Origin: Pseudomonas izuensis
GTDB lineage: Bacteria > Pseudomonadota > Gammaproteobacteria > Pseudomonadales > Pseudomonadaceae
Direction: 5' to 3'
DNA: 64,000 nucleotides
Assembly: GCF_009861505.1 (NCBI RefSeq)
Contig: NZ_WTFT01000040.1
Span: 85,174 to 149,173 of the forward strand
Below the pieces are notes generated by a model. The model ran no database searches. It had not been told where the DNA came from and saw nothing but the letters and a program-made list of their open reading frames with translations. Numbering within the stretch: position 1 is the stretch's first letter; every line of letters begins with the position of its first letter. A program made the translations under genes and the position numbers. Positions 43,350-52,388 of the stretch are shown piece by piece.

Positions 43350-43737
43350 CTGAAAATCCTTGCACCAGTTCAATTAAGGGAATCGAGGGTTGCAACTCGC
43401 AGGTCGCCAGTTGCCAGGTGTAGCTTTGCCAGCGCTTTAGGCGGCATTTGCACAGAGAGAGGCGTTCCAGATCACGCAACGGGCGCCAGGCCTGATCCAG
43501 GCAGTAGGTGCGCCAGTGCCAGGGCAGCGCGACATCGGCGGCGGTATCGAGTAGCAAACGGAAGGAGGTTTCAGCGACGGTCCAGGGTGAGGTTGCCGTG
43601 CAACAGGCCAGGTACCGGCCCTCGGCCAGATAATGTTCGATCAGGCGAGGCTCGTCGGGATCCATCGCGCAACGGATCTGGCGACTCATCCAGCGCCAGT
43701 TTTCGAGGTAAGGCTGCTCGTGCAAGGCAGAACTCAT
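43330..43737 (-). CDS. fagA: Fur-associated gene product FagA
   Basis: A 135-residue protein matching FagA, the first gene of the iron-repressed fumC-sodA operon in pseudomonads. It is rich in Trp, Leu and Cys, with no recognised catalytic motif. The 3' end overlaps the fumC start. Fur-box-like sequence lies immediately upstream of the ATG. The function is unknown. Confidence 0.88.
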   Translation of the reverse strand: MSSALHEQPYLENWRWMSRQIRCAMDPDEPRLIEHYLAEGRYLACCTATSPWTVAETSFRLLLDTAADVALPWHWRTYCLDQAWRPLRDLERLSLCKCRLKRWQSYTWQLATCELQPSIPLIELVQGFSDDQDTY

Positions 43738-43752
43738 GATCCGGGCTCATTC

Positions 43753-43794
43753 GGTAATGAGATTTATTATTAGATGATAATGAGAACCAAAACA
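43753..43794 (-). promoter_or_regulatory. Tandem Fur-box-like sites upstream of fagA
   Basis: Two 19-bp windows match the Fur consensus GATAATGATAATCATTATC: 43753-43771 at 14 of 19 positions and 43776-43794 at 12 of 19. They lie 16-57 bp upstream of the fagA start. Fur repression of this operon is established in P. aeruginosa. Confidence 0.7.
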
Positions 43795-43819
43795 AGTGTA
43801 CCGCAGCGCACAAATGCTT

Positions 43820-43913
43820 CTGTAGGAGCAAGGCTTGCTCGCGAGGACGGATTAACATTCAGCATCGATGTCGACTATTACGTCGCCATTGCGAGCAAGC
43901 TTTGCTCCTACAG
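43820..43913. repeat. REPIN, family B
   Basis: Inverted REP units (TGTAGGAGCAAGGCTTGCTC type) with a spacer related to that at 10015-10106. It lies between pmbA and fagA. Confidence 0.9.
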
Positions 43914-43932
43914 GGGGCAGCGCACGGCGCAT

Positions 43933-43973
43933 AAAAAAAGGCGCGCCACCCGATGGGTGGCGCGCCTTTTTTT
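43933..43973 (-). terminator. Strong terminator of pmbA
   Basis: A GGCGCGCCACCC/GGGTGGCGCGCC stem with 7-nt A and T tracts on the two sides, directly after the pmbA stop. Confidence 0.95.
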
Positions 43974-43986
43974 ACAGCGAGAAAGA

Positions 43987-45333
43987 TCAGCTACCGGCGA
44001 CTGTCATCCGCTCGATCAGCACCGAGCCCGTACGAATGTTGCTGCGCAGTTCCAGATCGTTACCCACGGCGAGGATCTGCTTAAACATGTCACGCATGTT
44101 GCCGGCGATGGTCACTTCCTGAACCGCGAACTGGATTTCGCCGTTCTCAACCCAGTAACCCGCCGCGCCACGGGAGTAATCGCCCGTCACCATGTTCAGG
44201 CCCTGCCCCATCAACTCTGTCACTAGCAAGCCACGTCCCATGCGCCGCAGCAAGGCCGCCTGGTCTTCGTCGCCATGGGTGACGAACAGGTTGTGCACAC
44301 CGCCGGCATTCGCGGTGCTCGGCATGCCGAGTTTGCGACCGGAGTAAGTACCGAGGATATAGGACACCAGTTCGCCTTTCTCGACGAACGGTTTGGCGTA
44401 GGTTGCCAGGCCATCGCCATCGAACGCCGCACTGCCCAAGGCTCGCATCAGGTGCGGACGCTCGTCGAGGGTCAGCCACTCCGGAAACAGCTTCTGCCCC
44501 AGCGTGCCTTCAAGGAACGATGACTTGCGATACAGGTTGCCACCGGAAATCGCCGACAGGAAACTGCTGAACAAACCACCGGCCAATTCCGCGGAAAACA
44601 GCACCGGCACTTCGCAGGTCGGCACCGGACGCGCGCCCAGGCGACTCGCCGCCCGTTGCGCGGCGCGCTGGCCGATGCTCACCGGGTCGGCCAGCAGGTT
44701 GCCCTGACGGTTCACGTCGTACCAGTAATCACGCTGCATCTGGCCATCGGCCTCGGCGATCATCACGCAGCTCAGGCTGTGCCGGGTCGATGCATAGCCG
44801 CCGATAAACCCGTGGCTGTTGCCGTAGACTCGGCAACCCTGATGGGTACTCAGGGTGGTGCCGTCGGCGTTCTTGATGCGTGCGTCGGCATCGAATGCCG
44901 CCGCTTCGCAGAGCAGGGCCTTTTCGATGGCTTGCTCCGGGGTGATGTCCCATTCGTGGAACAGATCAAAATCTTGCAGATCCCTGGCCATCAACGCCGC
45001 ATCGGCCAGGCCCGACGCTTCGTCTTCGGAGGTGTGCCTGGCGATGGCCAGTGCCGCCGCCACGGTTTCCCGAATCGCCTCCGGACCACTGGCCGAGGTG
45101 CTGGCCGACCCCTTGCGTTGACCCACGTACAGGGTGATACCAAAGCCCTGATCACGGTTGAATTCGACGGTTTCGACTTCACGCTGGCGTACCGAAGTCG
45201 ACAGCCCCTGCTCCAGGGACACCGCCACTTCACAGGCACTGGCACCCTGGCGCTTGGCTTCAGCGATGATCTGCTCGACTTGTTCTTGCAGTGCCGGCAA
45301 TGCTTGTGGGCCGACGCTTTCAACTGCACTCAT
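43987..45333 (-). CDS. pmbA: Metallopeptidase-related protein PmbA/TldE
   Basis: A 448-residue PmbA (TldE) subunit. It lacks the HExxxH zinc motif seen in TldD and forms the heterodimer TldD/E, which removes leader peptides of microcins and degrades some small antitoxins and unfolded peptides. The ATG at 45333 is preferred over one four codons upstream. The partner gene tldD lies 0.7 kb away on the same strand, with darP between in the other direction. Confidence 0.95.
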   Translation of the reverse strand: MSAVESVGPQALPALQEQVEQIIAEAKRQGASACEVAVSLEQGLSTSVRQREVETVEFNRDQGFGITLYVGQRKGSASTSASGPEAIRETVAAALAIARHTSEDEASGLADAALMARDLQDFDLFHEWDITPEQAIEKALLCEAAAFDADARIKNADGTTLSTHQGCRVYGNSHGFIGGYASTRHSLSCVMIAEADGQMQRDYWYDVNRQGNLLADPVSIGQRAAQRAASRLGARPVPTCEVPVLFSAELAGGLFSSFLSAISGGNLYRKSSFLEGTLGQKLFPEWLTLDERPHLMRALGSAAFDGDGLATYAKPFVEKGELVSYILGTYSGRKLGMPSTANAGGVHNLFVTHGDEDQAALLRRMGRGLLVTELMGQGLNMVTGDYSRGAAGYWVENGEIQFAVQEVTIAGNMRDMFKQILAVGNDLELRSNIRTGSVLIERMTVAGS

Positions 45334-45441
45334 GCTGTTCTCCACTCAAATTCTGCTTTCGGTGACGGTCATCGAGCGACCGGGCCGGACAAGCGGCCCC
45401 CGACTGGTTATCATGGCGGCGTTTCTTTGCGGACGGCCACC

Positions 45442-45966
45442 ATGGTTGATTCTTACGACGACTCCCTCGATACGGGAGAAAAAAGCAAATCCCAGGTCAA
45501 ACGCGAGCTGCATGCTCTGGTTGATCTTGGCGAGCGCCTTACAACACTCAAGCCTGACTTGGTGGCAAAACTGCCTTTGACCGACGCCTTGCGCCGGGCC
45601 CTGGCCGATGCCCCCAAGCACACCGCGAACATCGCGCGTAAACGGCATCTTCAGTTCATCGGCAAATTGATGCGCGATCAGGACACTGACGCCATTCTGG
45701 TTTTGCTCGACCAACTCGATGCCTCCACTCGCCAGTACAACGAGCGCTTCCATAACCTGGAGCGCTGGCGGGATCGCCTGATTGCCGGTGACGATGCCGT
45801 TCTGGAAAAATTCGTCGTCGACTACCCTGACGCCGATCGCCAGCAACTGCGTTCCATGATCCGTCAGGCCCAGCACGAGGTTGCGCAAAACAAGCCTCCT
45901 GCTTCCAGCCGTAAAATCTTCAAGTACATCCGTGAGCTGGACGAGACTCAACGCGGTCTGCGTTGA
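45442..45966 (+). CDS. darP: Ribosome biogenesis protein DarP (YjgA, DUF615)
   Basis: A 174-residue basic, helical protein of the YjgA/DarP family, which binds the 50S late-assembly intermediate and promotes peptidyl-transferase-centre maturation. It begins MVDSYDDSLDTGEKSKSQVKREL. It is divergent from pmbA (108 bp) and convergent with tldD. In-frame sequence upstream is antisense to pmbA and is not part of it. Confidence 0.93.
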   Translation: MVDSYDDSLDTGEKSKSQVKRELHALVDLGERLTTLKPDLVAKLPLTDALRRALADAPKHTANIARKRHLQFIGKLMRDQDTDAILVLLDQLDASTRQYNERFHNLERWRDRLIAGDDAVLEKFVVDYPDADRQQLRSMIRQAQHEVAQNKPPASSRKIFKYIRELDETQRGLR

Positions 45967-45975
45967 TTCCCGAAC

Positions 45976-46002
45976 CGGGTGAGTCGCCACGCGACTCACC
46001 CG
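45976..46002. terminator. Hairpin between darP and tldD
   Basis: A perfect 12-bp stem (CGGGTGAGTCGC with GCGACTCACCCG) and a 3-nt loop lies between convergent genes. There is no clear T tract, so it is only a probable terminator. Confidence 0.6.
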
Positions 46003-46014
46003 CCGCTCCATTCC

Positions 46015-47457
46015 TTACGAGCCCGTGCCACCCACGGTAATCGCATCAATTTTCAGCGTTGGCTGGCCGACACCCACCGGCACCGACTGCCCATCCTTGC
46101 CGCACGTCCCTACTCCACTATCCAGCGCCAGATCGTTGCCGACCATCGACACCTTGCTCATGGCTTCCGGGCCGTTGCCGATCAAGGTCGCGCCTTTGAC
46201 CGGGGCGGTGATCTTGCCGTCTTCGATCAGGTACGCCTCGCTGGTGGAGAACACGAACTTGCCACTGGTGATATCGACCTGACCGCCGCCAAGGTTGGCG
46301 CAGTAGATGCCCTTCTTCACCGACGCAATGATTTCCGCCGGGTCGCTTTCGCCGGCCAGCATGTAGGTGTTGGTCATGCGTGGCATCGGCAAGTGCGCGT
46401 AGGATTCACGACGCCCGTTACCGGTGCGGGCCACGCCCATCAGGCGCGCGTTGAGCTTGTCCTGCATATAACCCTTGAGCACGCCGTTCTCGATCAGCGT
46501 GGTGCACTCGGTCGGGGTACCTTCGTCGTCAACGCTCAAGGAGCCACGGCGACCGGACAGGGTGCCGTCATCGACGATGGTGCAGAGCTTGGAGGCAACC
46601 ATCTCGCCCATGCGCCCGCTATAGGCCGAGCTGCCCTTGCGATTGAAGTCACCTTCCAGACCGTGGCCGACCGCTTCGTGCAGCAGCACGCCTGACCAGC
46701 CCGAACCGAGCACCACCGGCAATGTGCCAGCCGGCGCAGGAATTGCCTCCAGATTGACCAGTGCCTGACGCAGCGCTTCGCGGGCATAACTCATGGCACG
46801 ATCTTCGGCGAGGAAATAACGGTAATCGGTGCGACCGCCACCGCCATGACCACCGCGCTCGCGACGGCCGTTCTGCTCGACGATCACACTGACGTTGAAA
46901 CGCACCAGCGGCCGCACATCCGCCGCCAGCCCGCCGTCGGTGGATGCCACCAGAATTCGCTCCCAGACACCGGCCATGCTTACGGTGACTTGCTGGATAC
47001 GCGGATCGAGCGCGCGCGTGGCGGCATCGATACGTTTGAGCAGGTCGACCTTCTCGGCACGGCTCAACACTTCCAGAGGATTGTCCGGCGCGTACAACTG
47101 CGCGACATCCTGGGTGGTGAACGCTTGCACCGTGCCATTTTGCCCGGCACGGGAGATCGAACGGGCAGCACGGGCCGCCGCCCCCAGGGCTTCCAGGGTG
47201 ATCGCGTTGCTGTAGGCGAAACCGGTTTTTTCACCCGATTGCGCCCGCACCCCCACACCCTGGTCAAGGTTAAAGCTGCCTTCCTTGACGATGCCGTCTT
47301 CCAGCGCCCAGGACTCGGAGATCTGCCCCTGGAAATACAGGTCGGCAGCATCGATACCCGGACCGGCCAGGTCGCCAAGCACACCTTGCAGACTTTCGAT
47401 CGTTACGCCGCCGGGCGCCAGGAGGTGTTCACTGACTGAGGACAACAACTCGCTCAT
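46015..47457 (-). CDS. tldD: Metalloprotease TldD
   Basis: A 480-residue TldD subunit with the zinc motif HEAVGH (260-265; His260, Glu261, His265) and a C-terminal GTCGKDGQ that provides a third ligand region. With PmbA it forms the TldD/E protease. It lies 12 nt downstream of the nitrilase-like gene and belongs to the long minus-strand run from mreB. Confidence 0.96.
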   Translation of the reverse strand: MSELLSSVSEHLLAPGGVTIESLQGVLGDLAGPGIDAADLYFQGQISESWALEDGIVKEGSFNLDQGVGVRAQSGEKTGFAYSNAITLEALGAAARAARSISRAGQNGTVQAFTTQDVAQLYAPDNPLEVLSRAEKVDLLKRIDAATRALDPRIQQVTVSMAGVWERILVASTDGGLAADVRPLVRFNVSVIVEQNGRRERGGHGGGGRTDYRYFLAEDRAMSYAREALRQALVNLEAIPAPAGTLPVVLGSGWSGVLLHEAVGHGLEGDFNRKGSSAYSGRMGEMVASKLCTIVDDGTLSGRRGSLSVDDEGTPTECTTLIENGVLKGYMQDKLNARLMGVARTGNGRRESYAHLPMPRMTNTYMLAGESDPAEIIASVKKGIYCANLGGGQVDITSGKFVFSTSEAYLIEDGKITAPVKGATLIGNGPEAMSKVSMVGNDLALDSGVGTCGKDGQSVPVGVGQPTLKIDAITVGGTGS

Positions 47458-47469
47458 ATGTTTTACGCC

Positions 47470-48324
47470 TTAAATTCGTCGTTCTGATGCAGGTCGCTGG
47501 GCGCCCTGCGAGAAAAAGCGCCGGTGACTGGATACCGGCATCCGCGCCCGGATGGACGCCTGTTCGTTGCTGTCACGTTCGGCCAGCAGCACGGCCTCGC
47601 CCTGATCCTGTTGCGCCAACACGCGTCCCCATGGATCGACGATTGCCGCATGGCCCCAGGTTTCCCGCGGCCCCGGATGCGTCCCACCCTGGGCAGCCGC
47701 GAGCACATAACACTGGGTTTCGATGGCCCGCGCGCGGATCAGCACGTCCCAGTGCGCGGCGCCGGTCACCGCGGTAAAGGCCGACGGCGCGGTAATCAGT
47801 TCCGCGCCGGCGGCACGCAATTCGCTGTACAACTCCGGGAAGCGCAAGTCATAACAGACCGTCAGGCCGACTCGCCCCACCGGCGTGTCCGCAACCACTA
47901 CCCCACTGCCATAAGCATAGTCATCGGATTCGCGATAACGGCCGCGATTGTCGGCTACGTCCACGTCGAACAAATGCAACTTGTCGTAGCGCGCCACCGT
48001 TTCGCCCTGATCATTGACCAGCAATGAGCAGGCATGCGACTTGGCCGTCGGTTGATCCACCGGAGGCAACGGCAAAGTGCCAGCCACTATCCATAATTTG
48101 AGGTCGCGTGCGGTCTGTTTCAACCAGGGCAGTATCGGGCCTTCGCCCAGCGCCTCGGCGCGGCCGATGTCGGCAATATCGCGTCGGCCCATGGCGGCGA
48201 AGTTTTCCGGCAGCACGGCAAGCCTGGCACCCGCGGCCGCAGCCTGCTCCAACAAGCGACGGGCCTGGGCCAGATTGGCCAGAACATCGCTCTGGCTGAC
48301 CATTTGAATCACCGCAACAGACAT
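47470..48324 (-). CDS. Carbon-nitrogen hydrolase, nitrilase superfamily (Nit-like)
   Basis: A 284-residue nitrilase-superfamily hydrolase with the Glu40-Lys115-Cys157 triad (LPENFAAM, YDKLHLFDVD, VCYDLRFPELY). The DKLHLFDVD stretch is typical of Nit1/NitFhit-type omega- and deaminated-glutathione amidases, so repair of deaminated glutathione is likely. It sits between yhdP and tldD, its usual Pseudomonas place. The ATG at 48324 is chosen. Confidence 0.92.
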   Translation of the reverse strand: MSVAVIQMVSQSDVLANLAQARRLLEQAAAAGARLAVLPENFAAMGRRDIADIGRAEALGEGPILPWLKQTARDLKLWIVAGTLPLPPVDQPTAKSHACSLLVNDQGETVARYDKLHLFDVDVADNRGRYRESDDYAYGSGVVVADTPVGRVGLTVCYDLRFPELYSELRAAGAELITAPSAFTAVTGAAHWDVLIRARAIETQCYVLAAAQGGTHPGPRETWGHAAIVDPWGRVLAQQDQGEAVLLAERDSNEQASIRARMPVSSHRRFFSQGAQRPASERRI

Positions 48325-48355
48325 GGGCTTTTCCTTGATTGAAATCAACACAAAC

Positions 48356-48457
48356 CTGTAGGAGCGAGCTTGCTCGCGGTGGACGTGAGCGATAACCCGT
48401 ACTGCCTGGATGAATGCGGTGTTCTCACATTCTTCGCGAGCAAGCTCGCTCCTACAG
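48356..48457. repeat. REPIN, family A-related
   Basis: Inverted REP units (GTAGGAGCGAGCTTGCTCGCG) with a spacer distantly related to family A (shares GCGGTGTTCTCA). It lies between yhdP and the nitrilase-like gene. Confidence 0.88.
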
Positions 48458-48508
48458 GGGGGCGAGCCGTTCTGACCATGCTACTCCAAAGGTCCGAAGG
48501 CTGGCGTT

Positions 48509-51500
48509 TCAAAAAGGTTGGTCGAAGGTGATTTTCGGGTCTTTCCAGGGGCCTTTGACGGTGTATTTCACGCTGGCAAAACGGGCCACACGATCACCAA
48601 TCAACTTGTCGATCAGGAACAGCGCCCCGCCAATGGCCGGTGCGCCGACGATCAGAGCGGCAATCGGCAGGTTGTTGGTCACCGGCAAGGTCACCACCAA
48701 TTTGGCGTCGATCTGATCGCCCACCAGGTTCAGGGTGCCATTGAGTTCAACATTGCTCGAGGGGCCTGTCATCTGGATCGGCTCGCGGGTGACGTACACA
48801 CCGTTGGTTGCCACCAGCAGCCCCTTGACCCTGTCGTAGCTCAAACCTTTACCGAACAGGTCGGAGAAATCCAGGCGCAAACGCCTGCCAATGGAGTTGA
48901 AATTGAGCAACCCGAACACCCGCAATGCCTGAGCACCGCCCTCGACTTCCACAAACTGGCCTTCCTTCATCGAAGCATCGAGGGTGCCGGAGAATCGCTT
49001 GGACGCTAACCAGGCCGGTGAGCCGGGCCACCGGCCATCGACATCCATACGGAATTCCTGACTGGTGACGCTTGGCGCAAAGCCCCAGCCCTTGAGCACA
49101 TCCGCCAGGTTCTTGCCGTTGATCCGCCCCTTGAACCAGCTTGTGCTGGAGCCGGGTACGCCTTCCCAACCGCCGTTGCCTTGCAACAGGATGCCCTTGA
49201 GGCCCATGTCCAGCGAGTTGAGAGCAATGCCCCTGCCCGTCGGACGCACCTTCAACGACCAGCCGCCCACCAGGTCATTGCCCTGGAACAGTTGATTGAT
49301 GGTGATATCCAGTGCCGGGATCTTGCTCGGGTCTACAGACGCCAGCGGATCCGGCGAATTCTCGTCGGCCAGGACCGTGGGGTCGGGTGCCGGCAGACGT
49401 ATGGTTTGCAGATTGATCACGATCGGCGCGGCTTTCGCATCAGGAATGCTGGCGCTGCCCTTGACCTGTTGACTGTCGAGTTGCAAAGCCCAGGAGGCCG
49501 GCTTGCGTGTCAACTGCACCGACGCCTGATCCAGCGTGGTGCCGAGGGCGCTGAGCTTGCCAACCTTGAAATCCGCGCCGCTGAGCAGCTGCTTGGCACT
49601 GCCACTTGGGTCTTTCCCGGCATATTTGTTCATCAGGTCCTGCCACGGGCCGATGTCCAGCTCCGACAGCACACCGCGCACCCGCAGGCCTTTTACGTCA
49701 GGCAGCACCGCATCGCCATTGCCCAGGAACAACTCACCGCGCCCCTCGGCAAAATTGCCGGTCGGTGCGGCAAAGGTGAAGTTGGCCACTTCGCCATAAT
49801 TCACCCAGTAACGACGCTCCGCTCCTTGCAGGGTCATGCGGAACGTCGTATCGCGCCCCGCATCTGCTGTCATACCGAAAGGTGCCGGCAAATCAATTGC
49901 AACGCCTTTGAGATCGGAGTTGACCATCAATTGGCTATCAGCCCCATCCAGGGTCAGTTTCAGCTGATACGGAATCACGCCGCTGGCAGGCAGTGGCTGG
50001 GTTACGCTCAGCCACTCCGAGAGTTTTTTGACTTCGACCTGCCCCGAAGCGGTGACCCGTGTATTGAGCTTGCCCTCGCGACCATCGGCGAAGATCTGCG
50101 CGCTCACCGGTTTGTCGAACGCACGGGCGGTGATGTTCTGCCCGCTCAGTCCTTTGGCACTGTCGAATCGGAAGTCGCCTTTGAGCTGAGTCAGTTCCAG
50201 AGGCGGTTCGGCCAGCTTCAGGCGAGCCTTGGCTGTCTTGAAGTCGACCAGAATTTTCGGCTGTTCGCCCTTGGTCAGTGGAATATCCAGTTTCAACTTG
50301 CCTTGCAAATCACCGTCGCCTTCCCATCCGGCGAAGGTGTCGGCGGTACCGATCGGTGCTTGCTGCAGGATTTTCAGGCCATCGCCCAGGCCCCCGGCGA
50401 ACGCGCCGTCGAGAAACAGGTGAGGACTTTGCCCTTCCGGTGCATGGGGAATATTGACGTAAATATCGCTGACCTGGGTGTCGAGCAGTTGCCCCTTGCT
50501 GGCCAGTATCCTCACACCACTGTCTTCCACGAACACATCACCCGTGACCTTGCTGACATGGGGCCAACCCGGCTGGAATGCCAATTCGGCATCGTGCACC
50601 TTGAAAAACAGACTGATGCTGCGCGCGGTGTCGGCCGCGCCGTGGTTCAACGACCCTTGGTACTGGAAGAAACCTTGATCCACCGCACCTTTGAGAATCG
50701 CCGTGCGCAGCCATTCGTCCAACGCCGGGCTGAGGACCGCCGGCAGGTACTTGGCGGTATAACGACCGTCACCCTCGACCATACCGACCCGCAGGTCCAT
50801 GTAGTCTTCCTGGGTGTGATCAAAATGCAGGCGGATCAGGAAATCGCCGGCTATCTTGCCCTCTTCGCCCAACACTTTCAGGTAGGGCGCGATCAGGGTG
50901 AAACCTTCTTTGTCGAGCTTCCAGGTCAGGCGGGCATTGGCTTGAATGTACTGCCATGGCTTGGCGAAAATCGGGTCCAGGTGCAGCATGAAATCCTTGC
51001 TGTCCATGCGCAATTCGCCATGACCAAGGTCACCGCTGATGCTGCCCGTGACATTTCGCGCCGCCGGCGCACCGTGATAGGCGTCGAAACCGACCCGGTC
51101 GAGGTTGGCAGCAAAGCTGAACTTGCTGTCATCCGTGGCATCGGGCCGCACATCGATCAGCACATTACGCAACCCGCCGGTGACCTTTAGTCGCTCGACC
51201 ACCGTGGCAAAGCCTTCAGGCAGTGGTGCCAAGGCATTGAGCAATGGCGTGAGCGGGGTAAGCTCGAAGCGGTCGGCCTGCAAATGCCAGAGTTCCCCGG
51301 ACTTGTCGTCAGCGGCAGACTGCTTGACTTGCAGACGCGATTCCCAGCGGGTCTCGCCGAGGTTCATCGCCAGGGAGTCCACCGTCACCAACATGCCTTC
51401 AGCACTGCGCTGGAAATAGCCGTTTAGCGCCAGATTATTGATCTGAACCGGTTTACGGTCGGCATAGGCACCCTTGAGTTGGGGGGCATTCAAACGCACT

Positions 51501-52312
51501 GCGGCGCTTTGCAGCATGCCTTGGCCCCAGGTTGCCCACAGCTCGCCACCGGCCTTTATTTCGGAAAAATTCCACTGTTGGCTGATGCTCTCGGGCAACC
51601 ATTTCGACCAGTCGCTTTGCGGCAGGCTCAGGTAAATCTCGGCTGCCCCCTCCTTCCACTCGCTCGCGCGAATGCGCGTGCGCAGGCTCATGGCCAGCGG
51701 TTGCCCATCCGGCAGGGTCAGGCGGGCATCGAGCCGTTGCCGGGTGGCACCGGTTTTCAGATTCAGGCCGACGTAGGTCAAGGTCAGCGGCGACGCTCCC
51801 CACGGCTGCAAGGTGATCTGGCTGTCGAGCAACGACAACTGCTGGAGCATCTGCATGCGATTGAGCAACTGTTCCGGATCGAGGGGCTGATCGTCCTTGA
51901 CCGGCAAGCCTTCCAGCGCCCACTGACCGTCGTCGCCTTGCTTGAGGCTGATCTTCAGGCCGCTGAGTTCCAGATGGGCGATGCGCACGTCACGCGCCAG
52001 CACACTCGCCCAAAGGTCCGGCACTGCTTGCACATGATCCAGGTGGAGGGCGTTCGCGCCCTCGCCCACGGTCACATCGTGAGCCGACAAAACAGGGGCG
52101 AAACCCCTCCAGCTGCCTTTCAACTCACCGATTTGCAGCGGCATGCCCAAGGCCTCGCCGGCCTTTGCTTCGACTTCGGCACGGTACTCGGCCGACAAGG
52201 GCGCCAGCTCCCGGCCCAGACTGACGTACAACGCCATCAACACCAAAACCAACGCGCACAGGCCCAGACCCCAGCGGGTCAATGCGGCCAAAATGCGTGT
52301 CAGACGCTCCAT
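48509..52312 (-). CDS. yhdP: AsmA-like/YhdP family lipid-transport protein
   Basis: A 1267-residue protein with one N-terminal membrane anchor (about 12-34) and then a very long periplasmic body of repeating beta-groove units, ending in an AsmA-2-like C-terminal region. YhdP, TamB and YdbH share bridge-like phospholipid transport to the outer membrane in E. coli. The ATG at 52312 places the anchor at the N-terminus. It follows rng in the mre-rng-yhdP run. Confidence 0.93.
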   Translation of the reverse strand: MERLTRILAALTRWGLGLCALVLVLMALYVSLGRELAPLSAEYRAEVEAKAGEALGMPLQIGELKGSWRGFAPVLSAHDVTVGEGANALHLDHVQAVPDLWASVLARDVRIAHLELSGLKISLKQGDDGQWALEGLPVKDDQPLDPEQLLNRMQMLQQLSLLDSQITLQPWGASPLTLTYVGLNLKTGATRQRLDARLTLPDGQPLAMSLRTRIRASEWKEGAAEIYLSLPQSDWSKWLPESISQQWNFSEIKAGGELWATWGQGMLQSAAVRLNAPQLKGAYADRKPVQINNLALNGYFQRSAEGMLVTVDSLAMNLGETRWESRLQVKQSAADDKSGELWHLQADRFELTPLTPLLNALAPLPEGFATVVERLKVTGGLRNVLIDVRPDATDDSKFSFAANLDRVGFDAYHGAPAARNVTGSISGDLGHGELRMDSKDFMLHLDPIFAKPWQYIQANARLTWKLDKEGFTLIAPYLKVLGEEGKIAGDFLIRLHFDHTQEDYMDLRVGMVEGDGRYTAKYLPAVLSPALDEWLRTAILKGAVDQGFFQYQGSLNHGAADTARSISLFFKVHDAELAFQPGWPHVSKVTGDVFVEDSGVRILASKGQLLDTQVSDIYVNIPHAPEGQSPHLFLDGAFAGGLGDGLKILQQAPIGTADTFAGWEGDGDLQGKLKLDIPLTKGEQPKILVDFKTAKARLKLAEPPLELTQLKGDFRFDSAKGLSGQNITARAFDKPVSAQIFADGREGKLNTRVTASGQVEVKKLSEWLSVTQPLPASGVIPYQLKLTLDGADSQLMVNSDLKGVAIDLPAPFGMTADAGRDTTFRMTLQGAERRYWVNYGEVANFTFAAPTGNFAEGRGELFLGNGDAVLPDVKGLRVRGVLSELDIGPWQDLMNKYAGKDPSGSAKQLLSGADFKVGKLSALGTTLDQASVQLTRKPASWALQLDSQQVKGSASIPDAKAAPIVINLQTIRLPAPDPTVLADENSPDPLASVDPSKIPALDITINQLFQGNDLVGGWSLKVRPTGRGIALNSLDMGLKGILLQGNGGWEGVPGSSTSWFKGRINGKNLADVLKGWGFAPSVTSQEFRMDVDGRWPGSPAWLASKRFSGTLDASMKEGQFVEVEGGAQALRVFGLLNFNSIGRRLRLDFSDLFGKGLSYDRVKGLLVATNGVYVTREPIQMTGPSSNVELNGTLNLVGDQIDAKLVVTLPVTNNLPIAALIVGAPAIGGALFLIDKLIGDRVARFASVKYTVKGPWKDPKITFDQPF

Positions 52313-52388
52313 GTCAGTTGGCTCCCATGGCAAAAAATCCTGCAAAAAGCTGAGGCCAGCCGTTCAGAAACAATCAAAATGCAACGAA

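Noticed and set aside
49181..51190. A 669-codon open frame on the plus strand
   Set aside because: It is antisense to yhdP and shows the Gln/Arg/His-rich composition of a shadow frame.
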